A DNA stretch of 64,000 nucleotides from Aeromicrobium marinum DSM 15272 (GCF_000160775.2 NZ_CM001024.1:1104113-1168112), one strand, 5' to 3'. Counted from the stretch's first letter, positions 51,076 through 61,730 are shown. The notes: a model not told the origin generated them from the letters alone. Made by a program: numbers and translations.

Positions 51076-51960
51076 CGGGGACGGCACAGGCGACAGCAGG
51101 CGCACGGCGCCCGGCACCACCTCGGCCGACACCGGCAGGGCACCGAGGCGTTCCCCGTCCCCGTAGGCCACGATGCCGGGTGACGAGAGCGTCACCGACC
51201 GCACCCGGTGCCGCTCGAACTCCGGCAGGGACACGTGGGTCCCCCGGTACAACCGCGGGAACACCCGCAGCAGCTTGGCCTTGCTGACGGGATTGATGAT
51301 GCACACGTCGAGCAGGCCGTCATCCATCGCGGCGCCTTCGCAGATCCGCAGGCCTCCCCCGAACGACGGACCATTGCCGACGGCCACCAGCATGGCCTCG
51401 CGCTCGATCACCCGGTCGTCGAGCGTGATCGAGAACGGCAGAGGGCTGAAGGCCCTCAGCTCGGCGACGATGGCCAGGTTGTAGCGCATGTTGCCGCGCG
51501 GCCACCGCATCGCGTTCGCGCGCTCGTTGACCTTGGAGTCGAAGCCGGAGGCGACCACCGTCATGACGTGGACGCCCTCCCCGGTGCGGGCCACGTCGAG
51601 CCTCCGCTCGTGACCGGCCAGGACGATGTCGACCGCCGCCGTCGCGTCACCCACGGGGATGCCGGTGGAGCGGGCCGTGTCGTTGCCGGTGCCCGCCGGG
51701 AGGAGCCCCAGCAGCAGGTCGTGCCGCACCACGAGGTCGAGCACCGCGTGCAGCGCGCCGTCGCCCCCCACCACGACCACGGCGTCGAGGCCGCCCGCGA
51801 TCACGGTCTCGAGGTGGGCGCGGGCCCCGGAGGTGTCCGCGCCTCGGACGACCACGACCTCGGCACCGGCCGCGGTGAGCCGGGTGTGCGCGGCGGCCGC
51901 GACCTCGTCACCGCGTCGCCGACCCGAGTGCGGGTTGACGACGAGCGCGCAGCGCATCAC
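51073..51960 (-). CDS. Diacylglycerol kinase-family lipid kinase
   Basis: This 295-residue kinase has the nucleotide motif VVVGGDGALHAV (GGDG at 65-68) and LLPAGTGND (87-94), then a beta-sandwich with DDRVIEREAMLVAVGNG. It phosphorylates a lipid such as diacylglycerol or a related alcohol. The GTG at 51960 (followed directly by ATG) lies 10 nt after the tatC stop, so it is the last co-transcribed gene before helY. Confidence 0.9.
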   Translation of the reverse strand: MMRCALVVNPHSGRRRGDEVAAAAHTRLTAAGAEVVVVRGADTSGARAHLETVIAGGLDAVVVVGGDGALHAVLDLVVRHDLLLGLLPAGTGNDTARSTGIPVGDATAAVDIVLAGHERRLDVARTGEGVHVMTVVASGFDSKVNERANAMRWPRGNMRYNLAIVAELRAFSPLPFSITLDDRVIEREAMLVAVGNGPSFGGGLRICEGAAMDDGLLDVCIINPVSKAKLLRVFPRLYRGTHVSLPEFERHRVRSVTLSSPGIVAYGDGERLGALPVSAEVVPGAVRLLSPVPSP

Positions 51961-51970
51961 GGGCGGAGCA

Positions 51971-52795
51971 TCAATCGAGACTCGACAGCTCGTCGTCCGC
52001 CAGCTCCTCGCCGGCGGCCCGGGCCCGGCGCCGGTCGGTGATCCGGGCGATCGTCTCGGAGATCAGGTACAGCACCGACATGGGCACGGCGAGGAACAGC
52101 ATCGAGATCGGGTCGGTGCTGGGGGTCGCGATCGCCGAGAAGACGAAGATGCCGATGATCGTCCACGACCGGGCGGCGACCAGCTGCTGGCTGCTGACCA
52201 CGCCGAGCCGGTTGAGCAGGATCACCACCAGGGGGATCTCGGCGGCGACGCCGAACACCAGCATCATGCGCAGCACGAAGTCGTAGTACTCCGCACCGCT
52301 GACGAGGTTCTCGAAGCCGTCGGGCACGAAGCCGATCAGGACGACGATCGCCTTGGGCAGCACCACGTAGGCCAAGGCGGCGCCGGCGATGAACAGCGGC
52401 ACCCCGGTGCCGGTGAGCAGCAGCGCCCACCGGCGCTCGTGCCGGTGCATCGCCGGGAGCACGAAGGCCCAGATCTGCCAGATCCACACCGGGCTGGCCA
52501 TGAGGATCCCGGCGACGACGGAGATCTTGAGCTGGAACTGCAGGGCCCCGCCGATGCCGGTGATGACCAGGCTGGTGTCGATCCCCCGGCCGATGAGGTC
52601 CGGTGCGATCGCGTTGTACGGCTGCGTGAGGAACTGCAGGATCGGCTCGTAGAACACGAAGCCGATGACGGTGCCGACCACGATCGCCAGCACGCCCTTG
52701 AACAACCGGTTGCGCAGCTCACGCAGGTGGGACATGAGCGGCATGGAGCCACCGTCCGCGACCGCCTCGGGCGGTCCGGACCGGAGGGGCCACAC
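51971..52795 (-). CDS. tatC: Sec-independent protein translocase TatC
   Basis: This 274-residue protein has six membrane helices and the TatC signatures SHLRELRNRLFKG and FVLPAMHRHERRWALLL, with Glu of the first cytosolic loop present. It recognises twin-arginine signals. The GTG at 52795 lies 5 nt after the tatA stop. tatB is not in this cluster, which is usual for actinobacteria. Confidence 0.96.
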   Translation of the reverse strand: MWPLRSGPPEAVADGGSMPLMSHLRELRNRLFKGVLAIVVGTVIGFVFYEPILQFLTQPYNAIAPDLIGRGIDTSLVITGIGGALQFQLKISVVAGILMASPVWIWQIWAFVLPAMHRHERRWALLLTGTGVPLFIAGAALAYVVLPKAIVVLIGFVPDGFENLVSGAEYYDFVLRMMLVFGVAAEIPLVVILLNRLGVVSSQQLVAARSWTIIGIFVFSAIATPSTDPISMLFLAVPMSVLYLISETIARITDRRRARAAGEELADDELSSLD

Positions 52796-52800
52796 GGGGG

Positions 52801-53058
52801 TCAGCCCTGCTCGCGCTTGGCCTCCGCGGCGCGGCGGTCCTCGTCGCTCTCCGGCGTGGTAGGACGCTCGATCGCCGAGGGACGCTGGGTCACGTCGGTC
52901 GACTCGTCGTCATCGTCGGTCAGGCCCTTGACCTCGGTCTTGAAGATGCGCAGGGCACGACCCGATCCACGAGCGAGCTCGGGGAGTCGCTTGGCTCCGA
53001 AGAGCAGCACGACGATCGCCAGGATGATGATGACTTCTGCGGTGCCGAGATTCGGCAT
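52801..53058 (-). CDS. tatA: Sec-independent protein translocase TatA
   Basis: This 85-residue protein has an N-terminal membrane helix ([21 protein letters not shown]), the FGAKRLPEL hinge and an amphipathic helix ([12 protein letters not shown]), then an acidic tail. It forms the Tat pore with TatC. The ATG at 53058 has AGGAGT upstream and begins 8 nt past the pafC stop. Confidence 0.96.
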   Translation of the reverse strand: MPNLGTAEVIIILAIVVLLFGAKRLPELARGSGRALRIFKTEVKGLTDDDDESTDVTQRPSAIERPTTPESDEDRRAAEAKREQG

Positions 53059-53066
53059 GTCCACTC

Positions 53067-54032
53067 CTAGGTCGTGGGTTCGGGTCCATCGTACGCCGCC
53101 AGCGCCGCGCCGGCCCGGTGCCCGACGAGGTCGGCCAGGTCGGCCGGCTCGACGACCGTCACGGCCCCCGCGTTGCGCAGCACCAGCCGGCACAGCCAGT
53201 CGGTGTCCCCACCGTACAACCGCACCCGCCACGTCTCGTCCTGGTCGTCGAGGACCTGGGCGTCGTAGTGGTCGACGAGCCATCGCGCGGCCGGGGCCAG
53301 GTCGAGCACGGCCGACGGCGTCTGCTCCCCCACCACGAACATCCGCTCCGGCAGATCCGTGGGGACCGGCCGGTGGTGCTCCACCGGCGCGTCCAGCAGG
53401 CTGACGTCGACCATCCGGTCGAGGCGGAAGAAGCGGATGTCGCCGGCGAGGAGGCACCAGGCCTCGAGGTACGCCCGACCGTCCTCGGTGAAGAGTCGGC
53501 GGGGCTCGATCTCACGGACGGTCTGCTCGTCCCTGGAGACGGTGGCGTAGACCAGGCGGATCCTGCGGCCCTCCGCCAGCGCGGCGGAGATCGTGGACCG
53601 CACCTGGGGGTCGACCGGCTCGAGCACGACGTCGACGGGTGCCTCCACCGTCGTTCCGACCGCGTGCTCCAGCTTGGACAGCGCACTGTCGATGACCCGC
53701 GCGCCCTCGGTGTCGGCGGTCGCCCGCAGGGTGCGCAGGGCCACGATGAGCGCCGCGGCCTCGCGGGCGTTGACCCGCAGGGGCCGCGTCATGAACTCGG
53801 CGTCGCGCAGGAAGATCACGCCGTCCTCGTCGAGGGCGGACAAGTCGACGTCGATGAGCTCGCCCGCGAACTCGCCGACGCCGGTGAACATCAGCTGCCG
53901 CAGGTCGGCCCGGATGACCTGGGGCTTCACCCCGAACTCGGCCGCGACCCGCGTGACCGGGATGCCGTCGTTGGCCTGCAGGTAGGGCACCAGGGCCAGC
54001 ATGCGCTGCACCTGTCGTCCCGAGGCGCTCAT
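53067..54032 (-). CDS. pafC: WYL-domain regulator PafC
   Basis: This 321-residue protein has an N-terminal helix-turn-helix ([25 protein letters not shown]), a WYL domain in the middle to C-terminal half ([30 protein letters not shown]) and a WCX-type extension. With PafB it activates LexA-independent DNA-damage genes in mycobacteria. It overlaps pafB by 4 nt (ATGA). Confidence 0.94.
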   Translation of the reverse strand: MSASGRQVQRMLALVPYLQANDGIPVTRVAAEFGVKPQVIRADLRQLMFTGVGEFAGELIDVDLSALDEDGVIFLRDAEFMTRPLRVNAREAAALIVALRTLRATADTEGARVIDSALSKLEHAVGTTVEAPVDVVLEPVDPQVRSTISAALAEGRRIRLVYATVSRDEQTVREIEPRRLFTEDGRAYLEAWCLLAGDIRFFRLDRMVDVSLLDAPVEHHRPVPTDLPERMFVVGEQTPSAVLDLAPAARWLVDHYDAQVLDDQDETWRVRLYGGDTDWLCRLVLRNAGAVTVVEPADLADLVGHRAGAALAAYDGPEPTT

Positions 54033-54988
54033 CGCCGGTCCCCCGCGGCTGCCCGGAGCCGGTCCACCGTGGCGCTGCGGACGTCCGCCGGCCCCACCAC
54101 GACGACGTCGGGACCGTAGGACGCGATCTCGGCCGCCAGCTCGCGCGCGGACGAGTACGGGACCTCGAGCTCGTCGAAGCCGTCCCGGGCGGGTCGGGTC
54201 GCGGTGGCGGTCCGGCGCAGCGTCTGGGCCCGGCCCGCGCGGACCCGCACGACCGCCGACCCGGTGGGTTCGGGCGGGAACAGGGCGCGGGCGAGGTCAC
54301 GCATCGAGGTGCCCTCGGGGACCTCGTAGGACCCGTGGCTGCCGACGGGCGTGACCTCCCCGGTCACGCGGGTCAGGCGGAACAACCGGGGCGCCTGCCG
54401 GTCGAGGTCGAATCCTCCGACGTACCACCGCCCGCGCCACGAGAGGATCCCCCAGGGCTGGACCCGGCGGCGTCCGGCCGGTTCGCCGACCTTCGCGTAG
54501 TCGAACTCGACCTCGACCCTGCGAGTGACGGCGTCCCACATCGCGTCGAACGACTCCTCGTCGGCGGCCAGGCGCGGCTCGGCCATCCGGACCGCACGGG
54601 TGTCGACGTCGATGCCGGCCGCCTTCAGCTTGACGAGGGCCGCGGTGGACTCGGCCGCCAGTCCGGCGTGCTCCCACACCTGGGTCGCCAGCGCGATCAC
54701 GGCCGACTCCTCCGGCGTGAGGTCCAGGTCGGGCAGCTCGGCGCTCTCCCGAGGGATCCGGTAGCCGACCTCGTCGGCGAAGAAGGCGTCGTGCGACCCC
54801 ATCTCGACCGGGATCCCGAGCTCCCGCAGGTCGTCCTTGTCCCGCTCGAACATGCGGTTGAAGGCAGCGTCACCCGCCGACCGGTAGTCGGCGATGGCGT
54901 CGCGGATCTGGTCCTTCGGCAGGAACTGACGGGTCGACAGCAGCAGGAAGATGAGGTTCATCAACCTCTCGGTCTTGCGTGCGGCCAC
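54029..54988 (-). CDS. pafB: WYL-domain regulator PafB
   Basis: This 319-residue protein has an N-terminal HTH (TERLMNLIFLLLSTRQFLPKDQIRDAI) and a WYL domain (WGILSWRGRWYVGGFDLDRQAPRLFRLTRV). The PafBC pair senses DNA damage, probably through single-stranded DNA. The GTG at 54988 follows the FKBP stop by 12 nt. A CATCCT lies six bases before it, so an internal leaderless promoter is possible. Confidence 0.94.
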   Translation of the reverse strand: MAARKTERLMNLIFLLLSTRQFLPKDQIRDAIADYRSAGDAAFNRMFERDKDDLRELGIPVEMGSHDAFFADEVGYRIPRESAELPDLDLTPEESAVIALATQVWEHAGLAAESTAALVKLKAAGIDVDTRAVRMAEPRLAADEESFDAMWDAVTRRVEVEFDYAKVGEPAGRRRVQPWGILSWRGRWYVGGFDLDRQAPRLFRLTRVTGEVTPVGSHGSYEVPEGTSMRDLARALFPPEPTGSAVVRVRAGRAQTLRRTATATRPARDGFDELEVPYSSARELAAEIASYGPDVVVVGPADVRSATVDRLRAAAGDRR

Positions 54989-55000
54989 CCGATGAGGATG

Positions 55001-55972
55001 TCAGAAACGGGCGAGGAGATCGACCGCGAAGATCAGCGTGTCGCCCGCCTTGATCGCGCCGCGGTCCTGGTCGCCGTAGGCGACCTCGGCGGGACAGGTC
55101 ACGATGACGCGGCTGCCGACCTTCTGGCCGACCAGCAGGTCGTCCCAGCACGGGATGACCCGACCGACCCCGGCCTGGTAGCCGAACGGCTCGTCGCGGG
55201 TCCAGGAGGTGTCGAAGACCTCACCGGTCGGGTAGACCTGACCCACGTACTCCGCGATGACGCCGTCGCCGGCCTCCACCACCTCGCCGCTGCCCTCGAT
55301 GGGCAGGTACGCCTGCTCCTCGGCGGTGGGGGCGACGCCCTCGGCCGCGCCGTCGAAGCCGGCCGGGACGTCACCGTCGAACGTGAGCGGCGGCACGGTG
55401 CCCGGAACCTCGGCGGTGGCACCCTCGGCCGCCGTCGGGACGTCGTCGATGTCGACCCCGCCGACGATCTCGAAGTACATGACGACGGCGTCGTCGCCCT
55501 CCAGGCCGAACTGCACCCCGTTGGCGCCGAACCCCTTGTCGGGACCGAAGGCCACCAGCACCGTGCTCCCGACGGCCTGACCGGCCAGTCCCTCGGCGAT
55601 GCCGGGGATGGTCGTGTCGGTGTTCAGCTCGAAGACGGCCGAGCTGTCACTGGGGAAGGAGGAGTCGAGGGTCTCGCCGGTCCGTCCGTGCACGAGGACG
55701 TAGCGGACGCGGGCGAAGTCGCCCTCGGACAGCTCCACGCCGTCGCCCTCCTCCAGGGTCCGGGTGGCGGTCTCGTCGGCGCCCACCTCGATGGCCCCGT
55801 CGACGGTGACCTCCGGGGAGTCGCCGGACGTCACGGTGACGTCCTCCAGCGACGCGCTGTCGTTCGATGCCTCTGCGGTGTCCTCGTCGGCCGCGAACGG
55901 GTTCAGGGCGAACAGGACGACAGCGGCCAGGGCCACGACCGTGGTCAGGGCGATGAGCAGGTTACGACGCAC
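55001..55972 (-). CDS. FKBP-type peptidyl-prolyl isomerase, two FKBP domains
   Basis: This 323-residue exported protein has an N-terminal membrane anchor/signal (4-25, no lipobox) and two FKBP-like domains, about 80-175 (ARVRYVLVHGRTGETLDSSF) and 225-323 (AEYVGQVYPTGEVFDTSWTR, TCPAEVAYGDQDRGAIKAGD). The first lacks the usual YG-pattern near its end and may be inactive. FKBP genes beside paf genes are known in Streptomyces. The GTG at 55972 has GAGGTG upstream. A TAGGCT -10 lies at 56014-56019. Confidence 0.9.
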   Translation of the reverse strand: MRRNLLIALTTVVALAAVVLFALNPFAADEDTAEASNDSASLEDVTVTSGDSPEVTVDGAIEVGADETATRTLEEGDGVELSEGDFARVRYVLVHGRTGETLDSSFPSDSSAVFELNTDTTIPGIAEGLAGQAVGSTVLVAFGPDKGFGANGVQFGLEGDDAVVMYFEIVGGVDIDDVPTAAEGATAEVPGTVPPLTFDGDVPAGFDGAAEGVAPTAEEQAYLPIEGSGEVVEAGDGVIAEYVGQVYPTGEVFDTSWTRDEPFGYQAGVGRVIPCWDDLLVGQKVGSRVIVTCPAEVAYGDQDRGAIKAGDTLIFAVDLLARF

Positions 55973-56013
55973 GAGGGCACCTCAAGGGTCGGGTGGACGG
56001 GCAAACGACGGTC

Positions 56014-56019
56014 AGCCTA
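56014..56019 (-). promoter_or_regulatory. -10 element for FKBP-pafBC transcript
   Basis: TAGGCT on the minus strand in the 71-bp gap after pafA would give a leader of about 35 nt with a GAGGTG ribosome site before the GTG at 55972. Confidence 0.42.
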
Positions 56020-56043
56020 ACCCGCTCGGCCAAGCGCCCCGCG

Positions 56044-57405
56044 TCACATCCCGTCGATGAGACGCTGGACCCGGTCGTCGGTGGCACGGAACGGGTCCTT
56101 GCAGAGGACCGTGCGTTGCGCCTGGTCGTTGAGCTTGAGGTGGACCCAGTCGACCGTGAAGTCCCGGCGCCGCTCCTGGGCCCGCTTGATGAAGTCGCCG
56201 CGCAGCCGGGCCCGCGTGGTCTGCGGGGGCACGCTCTTGGCCGTGAAGACGCCGAGGTCGTCGGTGACCCGCGCGACCGCTCCCCTGCGTTCGAGCAGGT
56301 AGTACAGGCCGCGGTCGCGCCGGATGTCGTGGTAGGCCAGGTCCAGCTGGGCGATGCGGGGATCGGACCAGGCCAGGTCGTGGGTGGTGCGGTAGCGGTC
56401 GAGCAGGGTGTACTTGACGACCCAGTCGATCTCGCGCTCCACAAGCGACAGGTCCTCGGACTCCACCGCCTTGAGGGTCCGCTCCCACAGGTCCATGGCG
56501 CGGTCGACGACCGGGTCGTGGATGCCGTACCGGTCGACGAACTCCGCCGCCTTGCCGAAGTACTCGGCCTGGATCTCCAGGGCGGACAGCTCGCGCCCGT
56601 TGGCCAGCTGGACCTTGCGGCGCCCGGTCATGTCGTGCGAGATCTCGCGGATCGCCCGGATCGGGTTGTCCAGGGTCATGTCACGCATCGACACGCCCGC
56701 CTCGATCATGCGGAGCACCAGGTCGGTGGTCGCGACCTTCAGCAGGGTCGTGGTCTCGCTCATGTTCGAGTCGCCGACGATGACGTGCAGCCGGCGGAAC
56801 CGCTCGGCGTCCGCGTGCGGCTCGTCGCGGGTGTTGATGATGGGCCGGGAGCGGGTGGTGGCGCTGGAGACCCCCTCCCAGATGTGCTCGGCCCGCTGGC
56901 TGACGCTGAAGATCGTGCCGCGCGGTGTCTGCTGCACCTTGCCCGCGCCGCAGATGATCTGCCGGGACACCAGGAAGGGGATGAGGATGTCGGCCAGCCG
57001 GCTGAACTCGCCGTCGCGTCCGACGAGGTAGTTCTCGTGGCAGCCGTAGGAGTTGCCGGCCGAGTCGGTGTTGTTCTTGAACAGGTAGATGTCGCCCTCG
57101 ATGCCGTCCTCGGCCAGACGCTGCTGCGCGTCGAGCATCAGGCCCTCGAGGATCCGCTCGCCGGCGCGGTCGTGCGTGACCAGGTCGACCAGGTCGTCGC
57201 ACTCCGGTGTCGCATACTCCGGGTGGCTGCCGACGTCGAGGTACAGGCGGGCGCCGTTGCGCAGGAAGACGTTGCTGCTGCGACCCCAGGACACGACCCG
57301 CCGGAACAGGTACCTGGCCACCTCGTCGGGCGACAGCCGCCGCTGGCCCTTGAACGAGCAGGTGACGCCGTACTCGTTCTCGATGCCGAAGATGCGCCGG
57401 TCCAT
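56044..57405 (-). CDS. pafA: Pup--protein ligase
   Basis: This 453-residue carboxylate-amine ligase attaches Pup to substrate lysines. It has the [10 protein letters not shown] start with the ATP/Mg-binding glutamates (7-14), [37 protein letters not shown] and [11 protein letters not shown]. It lacks the Dop-specific N-terminal loop, which separates it from dop. The ATG at 57405 follows TACGCT by seven bases and a GAGGGG ribosome site. Confidence 0.97.
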   Translation of the reverse strand: MDRRIFGIENEYGVTCSFKGQRRLSPDEVARYLFRRVVSWGRSSNVFLRNGARLYLDVGSHPEYATPECDDLVDLVTHDRAGERILEGLMLDAQQRLAEDGIEGDIYLFKNNTDSAGNSYGCHENYLVGRDGEFSRLADILIPFLVSRQIICGAGKVQQTPRGTIFSVSQRAEHIWEGVSSATTRSRPIINTRDEPHADAERFRRLHVIVGDSNMSETTTLLKVATTDLVLRMIEAGVSMRDMTLDNPIRAIREISHDMTGRRKVQLANGRELSALEIQAEYFGKAAEFVDRYGIHDPVVDRAMDLWERTLKAVESEDLSLVEREIDWVVKYTLLDRYRTTHDLAWSDPRIAQLDLAYHDIRRDRGLYYLLERRGAVARVTDDLGVFTAKSVPPQTTRARLRGDFIKRAQERRRDFTVDWVHLKLNDQAQRTVLCKDPFRATDDRVQRLIDGM

Positions 57406-57451
57406 GCCCCTCAGCGTAGTCGGGGAGGGAGCACGTCGCGGGACGACCGGC

Positions 57452-58147
57452 TCAGACGTCGAGCGCGTCGGCCACGGCGGCCGGTGCGAGCCGCTTGAAC
57501 TTGCGCGGCTGGGTGCGGGTGCGGTCGAGGACGGCCACCTCCAGCGACTCGGCCGGGACCTCGCGCGGCGACTCCGCGTCGTGTCCCAGCGCGGCCCTCG
57601 CCAGGCGGACGGCCGCGGCGAGGTCGAGGCCCGGCGTGAAGTGCTCCTCGAACCAGGTCTCGACCGGCTCGGTGGTGCCACCCATGACGCCCCACCCGCG
57701 CACGTCGGCGACCGACCCGTCGTAGGTGAGGCGGTAGATCTGGTCGCTCTCGGTCGACGTCCCCAGCTCGGCCACGAAGATCTCGACCTCGTACGGCTTG
57801 TCGACGCCGGACGAGAAGATGGTGCCGAGGGTCTGGGCGTAGGCGTTGGCCAGTCCGCGGCCCGACACGTCCCTGCGGTCGTAGGAGTACCCGCGCAGGT
57901 CGGCCAGGCGGACGCCGGCGATGCGCAGGTTCTCGAACTCGTTGTAGCGACCGACGGCGGCGAAACCGATCTGGTCGTAGATCTCGCTGATCTTGTGCAG
58001 CGCCCGTGAGGGGTTCTCCCCCACGAACACGATGCCGTCGGAGTACTGGACCACGGCGACGCTGCGACCCCGGGCGATGCCCTTGCGCGCGAAGTCGGCC
58101 CGGTCCTTCATGATCTGCTCGGGCGAGACGTAGAACGGTGCGGTCAT
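57452..58147 (-). CDS. prcA: Proteasome subunit alpha
   Basis: This 231-residue subunit forms the gated outer rings of the 20S proteasome. It begins with [27 protein letters not shown], the gating octapeptide region of actinobacterial PrcA. The C-terminus ends VADALDV. The ATG at 58147 is 11 nt past the prcB stop. It is not expected to be processed. Confidence 0.96.
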   Translation of the reverse strand: MTAPFYVSPEQIMKDRADFARKGIARGRSVAVVQYSDGIVFVGENPSRALHKISEIYDQIGFAAVGRYNEFENLRIAGVRLADLRGYSYDRRDVSGRGLANAYAQTLGTIFSSGVDKPYEVEIFVAELGTSTESDQIYRLTYDGSVADVRGWGVMGGTTEPVETWFEEHFTPGLDLAAAVRLARAALGHDAESPREVPAESLEVAVLDRTRTQPRKFKRLAPAAVADALDV

Positions 58148-58158
58148 GGCGCGTCCTC

Positions 58159-58974
58159 TCAGGTCAGGGGCGCCGACGGGCCGTCGGGCGCACGCAGGCG
58201 GGCCGCCACGACCTGGTCGGCGATGGCGGCGGTCTCGTCGTCGGGGTACGCGCGGAAGCCGTCGGCGGTGATCGCGGCGACCATGGGGAAGATCCGACGA
58301 GCCATGTCGGGCCCGCCGGTGGCGGAGTCGTCGTCGGCGGCGTCGTAGAGGGCCTGGATCACGGCGGTGACGGTCTCGGACTCGGACAGGTCGTCGCGGT
58401 AGAGCTTCTTCAGAGAGCCCCGCGCGAAGAGCGAGCCCGACCCGACGGAGTGGAAGGTGCGCTCCTCGTTCTTGTTGCCGGTGACGTCGAAGGCGAAGAT
58501 CCGGCCCACGCCGTGGTCGAGGTCGTAGGCGGCGAGCAACGGCACGACGGCCAGCCCCTGCATGGCCATGCCGAGGTTGCCGCGGATCAGGGTGGCCAGG
58601 CGGTTGGCCTTGCCGTCGGTGGAGAGCACCGTGCCCTCGATCTTCTCGTAGTGCTCCAGCTCGACCCGGAACAGCCGGGTCATCTCGACCGCGATGCCGG
58701 CCGTCCCGGCGATGCCGACGCACGAGTACTCGTCGGTGGCGAACACCTTCTGGATGTCGCGCTGCGCGATGACGTTGCCCATCGTCGCCCGACGGTCGCC
58801 GGCCATGACCACGCCTCCGGGGAACGTGGCGGCGACGATCGTGGTGCCGTGGGTGATCCCCTCGAGGGAGCCGGGGCCGGTCTCGCGGCCCGGGACGAGG
58901 TCGGGTGCGTGCTGGTGGAGGAAGTCGGTGAACGAGGACGAACCGGGGGTGTGGAACGCCTCCGGGAGCATCAC
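58159..58974 (-). CDS. prcB: Proteasome subunit beta
   Basis: This 271-residue catalytic subunit has a propeptide of about 43 residues cut before Thr44 (ITHG then TTIVAATF) to expose the N-terminal threonine nucleophile; [10 protein letters not shown] carries the catalytic lysine region equivalents. The GTG at 58974 or the adjacent ATG at 58971 overlaps the pup stop, so translation is coupled to pup. Confidence 0.96.
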   Translation of the reverse strand: MMLPEAFHTPGSSSFTDFLHQHAPDLVPGRETGPGSLEGITHGTTIVAATFPGGVVMAGDRRATMGNVIAQRDIQKVFATDEYSCVGIAGTAGIAVEMTRLFRVELEHYEKIEGTVLSTDGKANRLATLIRGNLGMAMQGLAVVPLLAAYDLDHGVGRIFAFDVTGNKNEERTFHSVGSGSLFARGSLKKLYRDDLSESETVTAVIQALYDAADDDSATGGPDMARRIFPMVAAITADGFRAYPDDETAAIADQVVAARLRAPDGPSAPLT

Positions 58975-59165
58975 TGCCCGCCCTTCTGCACGAAGCTGCG
59001 CACGAACTCCTCGGCGTTCTCCTCCAGGACGCCGTCGATCTCGTCGAGGATGGAGTCGACGTCGTCGTTGAGCTTGGCCTTGGCCTGCACGTCGACCTCG
59101 GTGGTGTCGACCTGCTCGTCGGTCTCGTCGGCCTTGCGGGTGTTCTTGTGCTGCTGCTCGGACAT
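58971..59165 (-). CDS. pup: Prokaryotic ubiquitin-like protein Pup
   Basis: This 64-residue, mostly disordered modifier ends in GGQ, so Dop must deamidate the final Gln to Glu before ligation. The central coiled-coil region ([20 protein letters not shown]) binds ARC/Mpa. The ATG at 59165 is six bases after TAGGGT. It is coupled to prcB by a stop/start overlap. Confidence 0.98.
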   Translation of the reverse strand: MSEQQHKNTRKADETDEQVDTTEVDVQAKAKLNDDVDSILDEIDGVLEENAEEFVRSFVQKGGQ

Positions 59166-59171
59166 ACCGCC

Positions 59172-59177
59172 ACCCTA
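59172..59177 (-). promoter_or_regulatory. -10 of a leaderless promoter for pup-prcB-prcA
   Basis: TAGGGT on the minus strand is exactly six bases before the pup ATG. It would let pup and the proteasome subunits be made independently of dop. Confidence 0.5.
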
Positions 59178-59205
59178 TCCCCCGCGGGCGAGCAGGGCGT
59201 GTCCG

Positions 59206-60708
59206 TCAGCGACCCGTGATGGCCTCGAACAGCTCGGCGGCGGTGCTGCTGTTCTCGAACAGCTCCCGCACGTGCTCGGCGGTGCCCCGCAGGGGCTCCA
59301 TGGTGGGCACCCGCTGGAGCGAGGAGTAGCCCGGCAGGTCGAAGATCACCGAGTCCCACGACGCGGCCGCGATGTCGGTCGAGAAGCGCTGGAGACACAT
59401 GCCGCGGAAGTAGGCCCGGGTGTCGGTGGGGGGCGCGGTGACCGCGGCACGGACCTCCTCGGTGGTGACGAGGCGCTCCATGCGGCCGGTGCGGACGAGC
59501 TGGTGGTAGAGCCCTCGCTCGAGCCGCACGTCGTGGTACTGCAGGTCGACCAGGTGCAGCTTCGCGTGGTCCCAGTCGAGCCCGTCGCGCTCGCGGTAGC
59601 GCTCCAGGAGGGCCAGCTTGGCCACCCAGTCCAGCTCGCGCACACACTCGTACGGGTCCCGCCCGAGTCGCACCAGCACGCTCTCCCACCGGGCCAGCAC
59701 GTCGTCGGTCTCGGGGTCGCTGCCGTGGCGGGCGACGAAGTCGCGGGCGTGCTGCAGGTACTCCCCCTGCAGCTGCAACGCGGTGACCGTGCGGCCGTCG
59801 GCCAGCTCGACGGTGCGCCGCAGGGTGGGATCGTGGGAGATCTGGTGCAGCGCTGCGACCGGGTTCTGCAGGGCCAGACCGGCGGGCAGGACGTCGGCCT
59901 CGATCATGGCGAGCACCAGCGACGTGGTGCCGTGCCGCAGGTAGACCGAGATCTCCGAACAGTTCGCGTCACCGATGATCACGTGCAGCCGGCGGTACTT
60001 GCGGGGATCGGCGTGCGGCTCGTCGCGCGTGTTGATGATGGGTCGCTTGAGGGTCGTCTCCAGCCCCACCGGCACCTCGAAGTAGTCGGCCCGCTGACTG
60101 ATCTGGAAGGCGTGGACGCTGCCGTCCTGCCGCTGCCCCACGCGCCCGGCGCCGCAGACGATCTGTCGGGAGACGAAGAACGGCGTCAGGTGGTCGACGA
60201 TCGTCTCGAACGGCACGTCACGCCGCATCAGGTAGTTCTCGTGCGACCCGTAGGAGGCGCCCTTGTTGTCGATGTTGTTCTTGTACAGCACGATCGGCGC
60301 GGTGCCCGGGATCGCGGCGGCCAGCTCGGCGCCCGCGCGCATGACCTCCTCGCCCGCCTTCTCCCACACCACGACGTCGCGGGGCGAGGTGACCTCGGGG
60401 CTGGAGTACTCCGGATGGGCGTGGTCGACGTACAACCGGGCGCCGTTGGTGAGGATGATGTTGGCCAGGCCCATGTCCTCGTCGGTCAGCTGCGACGGAT
60501 CGGCGTCGGGCCGGCTGAGGTCGAACCCGCGGGCGTCCCGCAGCGGACTCTCCTCCTCGTAGTCCCACCTGGCCCGTCGGGTCAGACCGTGGGCCGCGGC
60601 GTAGGCGTTGACCACGTGGGTCGACGCCACCATCGGGTTCGCGGTCGGTTGGCCCTGCACCGTGATGCCGTACTCGACCTCACTGCCCTGCACCCGCCTG
60701 ACGGTCAT
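59206..60708 (-). CDS. dop: Depupylase / Pup deamidase
   Basis: This 500-residue PafA relative deamidates Pup and removes it from substrates. It begins [14 protein letters not shown] and has the Dop-type loop ([24 protein letters not shown]) plus [21 protein letters not shown] and [11 protein letters not shown]. The ATG at 60708 overlaps the upstream membrane protein stop by 4 nt, and a TAGGGT lies six bases upstream of it. Confidence 0.97.
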   Translation of the reverse strand: MTVRRVQGSEVEYGITVQGQPTANPMVASTHVVNAYAAAHGLTRRARWDYEEESPLRDARGFDLSRPDADPSQLTDEDMGLANIILTNGARLYVDHAHPEYSSPEVTSPRDVVVWEKAGEEVMRAGAELAAAIPGTAPIVLYKNNIDNKGASYGSHENYLMRRDVPFETIVDHLTPFFVSRQIVCGAGRVGQRQDGSVHAFQISQRADYFEVPVGLETTLKRPIINTRDEPHADPRKYRRLHVIIGDANCSEISVYLRHGTTSLVLAMIEADVLPAGLALQNPVAALHQISHDPTLRRTVELADGRTVTALQLQGEYLQHARDFVARHGSDPETDDVLARWESVLVRLGRDPYECVRELDWVAKLALLERYRERDGLDWDHAKLHLVDLQYHDVRLERGLYHQLVRTGRMERLVTTEEVRAAVTAPPTDTRAYFRGMCLQRFSTDIAAASWDSVIFDLPGYSSLQRVPTMEPLRGTAEHVRELFENSSTAAELFEAITGR

Positions 60709-61730
60709 GCCCTCACCCTACGGCGGGTGACGAACCCGAGCGCCCACTCGATCGGGGCTCGCCCGATCCACCGGCCCCACGCCCAGGACAGCAGCAGGAA
60801 TCCTCCGACGAACACCACGAAGGTGGTCCAGTCCACGGTGCCCGGCGCGGGCCGGCCCCCGGTGTCGGCGTACACGGTGTCGGCCAGCAGGGCGACGACG
60901 GCGCCGTGCGCCACGTAGAGCGACAGCGCCACGACCCCGATCGGCGCGAAGGGTCGCAGCACGGCCGCCGTGGGTCGCCACGCGAGCGCCAGCCCGATCA
61001 CGCCGACCGCGACGAGCACCTGGGTGACGTCGTGGGCGGTGTCCGCATAGGTGCCCGACACCCGAGCCTCCGGCGCGGGGAACCGTGACGTCGTGAGAAC
61101 GGCCGCGCCCACGACGCCGGCCACGACCATGGCACCGGAGACCCGGACGTCGGGCCGACCTGCGTAGCCCCACCGGGCCAGCAGGGCACCGACCAGGAAG
61201 AACGGCAGCAGGTTGACCAGGCGGTAGTAGGGGTCGAGCGCCGTCCACCGCAGCAGGTAGCTCTCGAGGTCGGTGGCGTAGTAGTCGAGGGGACCCGCGG
61301 CTCGTGCGACCGACTCCAGGAGCGGCTGACTCACCACCAACACCGCCACGGCCGTGACCGCGGTGACCCACGCGCCCAGCACGAGGACCAGCGACCCGAC
61401 GAGCAGGGTGATCCCCAGGTTGCTGAGCACGATGGCGATCCAGGTGCCCCACTGGTCCATCCAGGCACCCAGACCGATCAGCACCAGCCCCCGGACCGCC
61501 TGCTGCCACAGGAAGCCGGGGACGTGACGGTCGCGGGCCAGCACGATCGCCGCAGCCATGCCCATGACCAGGCTGAACAGCGGTGAGGCCAGGTCGCTGA
61601 GGCGGGCGATGGTGTCGAGGGCCGGCCGGCCCGCGCCGCTCACGAACGGTCCGGCGTGGGCGATCAGCATGGCGGTGATGGCGACCCCGCGGGCGACGTC
61701 GGGCAGCACCCACCGTCCGGAGCCGTTCAC
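60705..61730 (-). CDS. Polytopic membrane protein, acyltransferase-like (heparan-glucosaminide acetyltransferase/DUF418-type)
   Basis: This 341-residue protein has about ten membrane helices and an N-terminal [21 protein letters not shown], the start typical of membrane acyltransferase-like families (DUF1624/DUF418). Substrate unknown. The GTG overlaps the GNAT stop and its own stop overlaps dop, so it is embedded in the proteasome operon, which is unusual. Confidence 0.78.
   Translation of the reverse strand: MNGSGRWVLPDVARGVAITAMLIAHAGPFVSGAGRPALDTIARLSDLASPLFSLVMGMAAAIVLARDRHVPGFLWQQAVRGLVLIGLGAWMDQWGTWIAIVLSNLGITLLVGSLVLVLGAWVTAVTAVAVLVVSQPLLESVARAAGPLDYYATDLESYLLRWTALDPYYRLVNLLPFFLVGALLARWGYAGRPDVRVSGAMVVAGVVGAAVLTTSRFPAPEARVSGTYADTAHDVTQVLVAVGVIGLALAWRPTAAVLRPFAPIGVVALSLYVAHGAVVALLADTVYADTGGRPAPGTVDWTTFVVFVGGFLLLSWAWGRWIGRAPIEWALGFVTRRRVRA
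60715..60720 (-). promoter_or_regulatory. -10 of a leaderless promoter for dop
   Basis: TAGGGT on the minus strand lies exactly six bases before the dop ATG, within the 3' end of the preceding gene. Confidence 0.45.

Noticed and set aside
58138-60918. 926-residue plus-strand open frame across prcB, pup and dop
   Set aside because: It runs antisense to well-identified genes and gaps, with no recognisable motif; a frame artefact.
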